This document shows, piece after piece, positions 60,134 to 64,000 of a stretch of 64,000 nucleotides of DNA. Each line of letters starts with the position of its first letter. Within the stretch, counting starts at the first letter, position 1. Under the pieces are notes generated by a model, which saw only the letters and a program-made list of their open reading frames with translations, did not search any database and was not told the DNA's origin. The position numbers and the translations under genes are program-made. Location: positions 1 through 64,000 of the forward strand of contig JBHOQS010000025.1 in the NCBI GenBank assembly GCA_042408875.1. The letters are read 5' to 3'. Source of the DNA: JBHOQS01 sp042408875. Its GTDB lineage: Bacteria > Chloroflexota > UBA11872 > JBHOQS01.

Positions 60134-61468
60134 GTGGCCACAGTGGCGAGCACCTCTTTCGAAGAGCAGGTGAGCGGATTACCGTATACAGCACCGCTCC
60201 CACTCATGTATCGCGTCCGGCAGCATTTTCGTGCCCCCGTGCTGGCAGACCTCGAAGCGGCCATAGCCGAGCAGTGCCGCCTCCTGGACGGCCGCATCCA
60301 CCCGGGCATGCGCGTCGGCCTCACCGCGGGCAGCCGTGGCATCGCCAACATTGCCCGCATCCTGCGCGCCGTTGGGCGCGAAGTGCGCGCCCGCGGGGGT
60401 GAGCCGTTCATCATCCCGGCGATGGGCAGCCACGGTGGTGCTACAGCTGAGGGACAGCATGCCATGCTGGCCGACCTCGGCATCACCGAGGCCAGCGTGG
60501 AGATGCCTATCGTCTCCTCCATGGAGGTGCGCGAGGTCGATCGCCTGGACGGGGGACCGCGCGTCTTCGTCAGCGTTACCGCCCTCGAGGCCGATGGCGT
60601 GATCGTCATCGGCCGCGTCAAGCCGCACACTGACTTTCGCAGCACGATCGAGAGCGGCCTGGCGAAGATGTGCGCGATTGGCTTGGGCAAGCATCGTGGG
60701 GCCCAGGAGATTCACTCATACGGCACCCAGGGCCTGGCGTACTGGCTTCCTCGGGCGGCTCGCCTGATCGTGCGCCATGCCCGCGTGCTGTTGGGCCTGG
60801 CCATTCTGGAGAATGCCTACGACCAGACCGCTCGTATCGTGGCCGTTACGCCGGAAGACATCGGCGGGCCGGGTGAAGAAGCGCTCCTTGAGGAGGCCCG
60901 TGGCCTGATGGCCTCTCTGCCCTTCGATCAGTTCGATGTCTTGGTCGTTGACGAGATGGGCAAGAACATCAGCGGCACCGGCATGGATACGAACATCATC
61001 GGCCGCATGATGATCCAGGGCGTGCCGGAGTTCGACCGCCCGCGCATTAAGACGATTGCTGTCCTAGACCTGACCGACGCCGCACACGGGAACGCTGCCG
61101 GCATTGGCCTTGCGGACGTCACGACGCTGCGAGTCTACCGCAAGATCGACTTCCGCGCCACCTACATCAACGGCCTGACTTCAGGCATCGGCGGGGTGCA
61201 ACGGGTGAAGCTCCCCATTGTCGCTCCCACCGACCGCGATGCCATTGCCGCAGCAATTCTCACCTGCGGGCGCGCCGACGCTACACAGGTGCAGCTGGTG
61301 CGCATCAAGAACACCCTTGAGCTGCATGAGATCCTGATCTCCGAAGCGCTCGTGCCGCAGGCGCGCCAGATCCCTCATCTGGAGATTGTCAGCGGCCCGG
61401 AGCCATTCGAATTCGATGCCCAGGGGCAGATCCGGCCGTTCCGCCTTCAGCCGGTTGCACACAGCTAG
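60134..61468 (+). CDS. LarA-like (lactate racemase N-terminal domain) protein
   Basis: A 444-residue protein similar to the LarA/DUF2088 group. Blocks seen are GMRVGLTAGSRGIANIARIL, PFIIPAMGSHGGATAEGQ, GVIVIGRVKPHTDFRSTIESG, and LGKHRGAQEIHSYG. LarA is a nickel-pincer racemase; members like this one differ from true lactate racemase around the Lys/His ligands, so the substrate is open. The GTG at 60134 has GGAAGGTGGAG just before it. It follows the sugar-binding gene by 78 bases and converges with pafA 20 bases later. No larB, larC or larE is visible. Confidence 0.78.
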   Translation: MATVASTSFEEQVSGLPYTAPLPLMYRVRQHFRAPVLADLEAAIAEQCRLLDGRIHPGMRVGLTAGSRGIANIARILRAVGREVRARGGEPFIIPAMGSHGGATAEGQHAMLADLGITEASVEMPIVSSMEVREVDRLDGGPRVFVSVTALEADGVIVIGRVKPHTDFRSTIESGLAKMCAIGLGKHRGAQEIHSYGTQGLAYWLPRAARLIVRHARVLLGLAILENAYDQTARIVAVTPEDIGGPGEEALLEEARGLMASLPFDQFDVLVVDEMGKNISGTGMDTNIIGRMMIQGVPEFDRPRIKTIAVLDLTDAAHGNAAGIGLADVTTLRVYRKIDFRATYINGLTSGIGGVQRVKLPIVAPTDRDAIAAAILTCGRADATQVQLVRIKNTLELHEILISEALVPQARQIPHLEIVSGPEPFEFDAQGQIRPFRLQPVAHS

Positions 61469-61488
61469 GGGACAGGCTGCTCCCAGTC

Positions 61489-62955
61489 TCACAGCCTGCG
61501 CAGGAACTCTGTCGTCTCCTGATCGTAGGAGTCGAAGGGATCGCGTAGCGCCAGCCGCCGCCCTTCATCCACGTACACCATATCCCAGTCGATGACATAG
61601 GTGCGCACACCGCGGGCAAGCAGTGCGGCGACAGCGCGGCTGCGCGCACGGGCGCGGGTGTGCTGCGGAGCGAGCCGGGTAGCCAGCTCGATCTCTGTCT
61701 CATCCACGAGCCGGCGCATCTGACCAGTCTGCTCCAGACCGTAGTACAGCCCGCGCGCTGGATCGATGTTGTGGTACTCGAGATCGAGGCTGACGAGGAT
61801 ATCCGCGCCCCAGGAGACGTTCTCCTCCTGCATGTACAGCTCCAGCAGCCGGCGCTTGGCTACCCAGTCGAGCCGGTCGGCCAGCGCCATGGGATCACGC
61901 TCAAGCCCATCGAGCACGCTCTCCCATTCCACCAGTACCCAGTCGGTTTCGTGATCACGGCCGCGCACCAGGCGCTGCGCCTCTGCCAGGTACAGACGCT
62001 GTAGATCGATCGCAGAGATCGTGCTCCCGTCGGCGCGCTCGACCAGCCAGCGCAGGGTCGTGTCGCGCGACACCCGCCGCAGGGCAGACAAGGGATCGCG
62101 CAGACAGACCGCCTCACCTACTACACCCTGCTCGACAAGATCCAGCACCAGGCAGGTCGTGCCCACTTTGAGTGCCAGCGCGTACTCGCTCATGTTCCCT
62201 TCGCCGAACAGCAGGTGCAGCCGGCGCAGGTCATTGAACGAGGTACGCATGCTGCGCTTCGGATTGATGATCGCCCGGTTGAAGCGCACCCGCGGTGAGA
62301 CAGTGTGCAGGATGTGGTCTGCCCGCTGGGAAAGCTGGTATGTCACCGTCGGGTCTGGCTCGACGGCGTAGACATCGGTCAGCCATACCTGGCCGGCGTC
62401 CCGGCGCAGGAGGCCTGCCCAGCCAAAATCCGGGCGTCTGATGCGATGGCCGCCTACCCGTCCGGCGCCGGCGAAGATCTGGCGGGTGACCAGGAAGGGC
62501 AGGAGGTAAGGGAGTTCCTCGCGAAAGAAGCGATCGCCCAACGCGACGAGGTAGTTTTCGTGGCATCCGAAGGTATGCCCGGCGAAGTGATCGACCGAGT
62601 TATTGTGGAAGCTTACCGCGCCGGCAAGTCCCATCTCTTCGAGGGCGCGCTGCAGGATACGCTGTCCGGCCCGCTCATGGGCTACCAGCTCACGCAGGCT
62701 GGAACACTCCGGCGTAGCATACTCCTCGTGGCTGCCGACCTCGTCTACATAGAGCCGCGCGCCATTGACCAGGAAGCCTCCACAACCGGCCGGCTCGAAG
62801 GAGTAGTCGCGGGAATGGAGATCGATCAAGCCCAGACGGCCCTCAAGGAAAACGTGGTCCTTGACCGCCTCGACGATGTTCTCGGCGCGCCCAAGCGCCG
62901 GGTCACGCACTAGACACCCGAACTCGGTTTCGATGCCGAACACGCGGGGCAGCAT
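61489..62955 (-). CDS. pafA: Pup--protein ligase PafA
   Basis: A 488-residue carboxylate-amine ligase of the PafA/Dop family. FGIETEFGCLVRD carries the ATP/Mg ligands; FLVNGARLYVDEVGSHEEYATPEC matches the PafA active site, with D71 at the position of the catalytic Asp. It lacks the long loop of Dop near this site, so I call ligase rather than depupylase. The C-terminal domain is present to the end (RTYVIDWDMVYVDEG, DPFDSYDQETTEFLRRL). PafA attaches Pup to lysines of target proteins for proteasomal breakdown. It starts 14 bases after the prcA stop. Confidence 0.9.
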   Translation of the reverse strand: MLPRVFGIETEFGCLVRDPALGRAENIVEAVKDHVFLEGRLGLIDLHSRDYSFEPAGCGGFLVNGARLYVDEVGSHEEYATPECSSLRELVAHERAGQRILQRALEEMGLAGAVSFHNNSVDHFAGHTFGCHENYLVALGDRFFREELPYLLPFLVTRQIFAGAGRVGGHRIRRPDFGWAGLLRRDAGQVWLTDVYAVEPDPTVTYQLSQRADHILHTVSPRVRFNRAIINPKRSMRTSFNDLRRLHLLFGEGNMSEYALALKVGTTCLVLDLVEQGVVGEAVCLRDPLSALRRVSRDTTLRWLVERADGSTISAIDLQRLYLAEAQRLVRGRDHETDWVLVEWESVLDGLERDPMALADRLDWVAKRRLLELYMQEENVSWGADILVSLDLEYHNIDPARGLYYGLEQTGQMRRLVDETEIELATRLAPQHTRARARSRAVAALLARGVRTYVIDWDMVYVDEGRRLALRDPFDSYDQETTEFLRRL

Positions 62956-62969
62956 ACACGCCCCCGTTG

Positions 62970-63773
62970 CTACCGCTCCATGCGGCGGTACGGCGCCATC
63001 AGCGGCTCAAGCTCCCGCACGCCCAGGAGGCGGAACTTGCTCTCGCGCTGGGTGTTCCGCTGCAAGATAGCCGCTTCGACGGTCCCCTCGGCCAGCGCCT
63101 GGCGCAGCGTGCGGTCAATGAACTCCTCGTCCCCTTCCTCGGCGCGCCGGCCCTCCGCATCCTCCTCGTCCTCCCCACGAGCAGCGGGCTCGTCGCGGCT
63201 GCCCAGCGCCCAGATGCGCAGCGCATGCTCCAACGCTGCCTGGAGGCTCAGCGAGTCTCCCTCAAGGGTCTCGAGCTGGCGACGCATCAGCTCCTCACCG
63301 TAGCGACTGCCGGCGATAGCGCCGTAGCCGTAGGTGACGGTGAACTCCCCATCGTAGTTGAGGACGTAGTAGGCATCTGCCCCCGGCGCTCGCCCAAGCT
63401 CGGCGAAGATGCCCCGCAGCACGAAGGGGGCAGTAAATGTGTCGCCGAAGGACCGCTTGAGCGGCGGGGAGAGCGCGAAGCCGACCAGCCGCTGAGCCGA
63501 CACGTCGTCTGGGCTGCGCTGGTACCCCTCCTGATGGCAGAAGTCGATTGCAGCAATGCGGAAGGTCTCGATATCGCCTTGATGCCCGATCGCGGAGAAC
63601 ATCAGGCGATCATAGATCTCGTAGATCTTGCGCTGTGATCGCCGCACCGACAGCAGAAGCGCCCCATCGCGGTACGACAGGCCAACTACTGGGCTGCCGG
63701 CACGCAGCCGCTCTTCGACGTACTCCGCGCGATGCCTGATTGCCTCGTTAAAGTCATACGGCGTATACACCAT
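62970..63773 (-). CDS. prcA: Proteasome subunit alpha (bacterial 20S)
   Basis: A 267-residue alpha-type proteasome subunit. PYDFNEAIRHRAEYVEERL is the N-terminal alpha helix and gate, followed by AGSPVVGLSYRDGALLLSV, RKIYEIYDRLMFSAIGHQGD and DDVSAQRLVGFALSPPL, closely parallel to Mycobacterium PrcA. It lacks the catalytic N-terminal Thr, as alpha subunits do. An acidic insert (DEEDAEGRRAEEGDEEF) near residue 210 is longer than usual. It lies between prcB and pafA on the minus strand, 81 bases after the prcB stop. Confidence 0.92.
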   Translation of the reverse strand: MVYTPYDFNEAIRHRAEYVEERLRAGSPVVGLSYRDGALLLSVRRSQRKIYEIYDRLMFSAIGHQGDIETFRIAAIDFCHQEGYQRSPDDVSAQRLVGFALSPPLKRSFGDTFTAPFVLRGIFAELGRAPGADAYYVLNYDGEFTVTYGYGAIAGSRYGEELMRRQLETLEGDSLSLQAALEHALRIWALGSRDEPAARGEDEEDAEGRRAEEGDEEFIDRTLRQALAEGTVEAAILQRNTQRESKFRLLGVRELEPLMAPYRRMER

Positions 63774-63854
63774 CGGGTTGTACTACCCTCTCTCCAGCAC
63801 CCCGCTTACACCACGCGCTTTTGTATCCAGCCAAACGTGTACCAGCACCGCGCG

Positions 63855-64000
63855 TTACCGCACCGTGACCGGGCCTGCACCGATGCGCTGGAGTGTTTCG
63901 CGCAGCTTCTCCTCTGGCACGTCCTGAATGCCCTCGGCGTCGATGAACTTCGCCAGTGGCAGATGCTTGTACGAGCCGCCGGTTGCCGTATCGAGCTCCG
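63855..64000 (-). CDS. prcB: Proteasome subunit beta, C-terminal end (partial)
   Basis: The last 47 codons, running off the right edge. DTATGGSYKHLPLAKFIDAE and GIQDVPEEKLRETLQRIG parallel the C-terminal region of actinobacterial PrcB (SATGGPD ... IIDADGAVDVPESRI). The catalytic Thr lies outside the window. Its place directly upstream of prcA, as in Actinobacteria, supports the call. Confidence 0.82.
   Translation of the reverse strand, partial: ELDTATGGSYKHLPLAKFIDAEGIQDVPEEKLRETLQRIGAGPVTVR

Noticed and set aside
61489..62955. Depupylase Dop rather than PafA
   Set aside because: The GIETEFG start and the SHEEYATPEC active-site block match the ligase, and the long Dop-type loop is absent.
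1..64000. CRISPR array
   Set aside because: The tandem repeats found are head-to-tail without spacers, and the other direct repeats occur only in pairs; no regular repeat-spacer pattern is present.

Overview
The window is a GC-rich (roughly 60-65 %) bacterial chromosome segment. I read it as Chloroflexota, possibly Thermomicrobia-like. The reasons are a Tad/Flp pilus locus with no secretin (as in a single-membrane envelope), many solitary Tat-exported sugar-binding lipoproteins, an Uma2 nuclease, two ECF sigma/zinc anti-sigma pairs, and an actinobacterial-type proteasome locus. The phylum call is inference; no rRNA lies in the window.

Layout. 1-7.6 kb: the 3' end of panC, three solute-binding lipoproteins, an alkaline-phosphatase-superfamily enzyme, a decayed amidohydrolase, and a compact tRNA-Leu(CAG) unit with its own consensus promoter and terminator. 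7.6-17.3 kb: minus-strand housekeeping and stress genes (receiver protein, RelA/SpoT, RecJ, Uma2, RecN, NAD kinase, ComF, DUF192). 17.3-28.8 kb: a Tad pilus locus on the minus strand in the order NarL-type regulator, flp (a 50-residue pilin with its own terminator), tadE, a 1341-residue modular protein, cpaB, tadZ, tadA, tadB, tadC. 29.2-41.2 kb: a sugar-binding lipoprotein, GNAT, sugar dehydrogenase, tyrosine phosphatase, a deacetylase-like protein, a 2-hydroxyacid dehydrogenase, asd, gpsA, a VapBC pair whose toxin is broken by an 11-bp tandem duplication, and a UbiA prenyltransferase. 41.3-46.8 kb: M20 peptidase, K+ channel, YfhO membrane protein. 47.1-50.4 kb: a metal-response cluster (YnfA, Fur/PerR-type regulator, P1B-4 ATPase) with 7-1-7 palindromes in AT-rich leaders. 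50.4-54.2 kb: two ECF sigma/anti-sigma pairs. 54.5-61.5 kb: pyrF, a coiled-coil nuclease-like protein, pterin dehydratase, a PhnD-like binding protein, a sugar-binding lipoprotein and a LarA-like protein. 61.5-64 kb: pafA, prcA and the 3' end of prcB, the Pup-proteasome locus in the actinobacterial order.

How the genes work together. The Tad genes should form one pilus assembly unit, with flp expressed above the rest because of the terminator behind it. The Fur-family protein sits beside an efflux ATPase of the class PerR controls in Bacillus. prcB-prcA-pafA supply the core particle and Pup ligase; pup, dop and the ATPase ring are expected beyond position 64000. Six binding lipoproteins lack any permease in the window.
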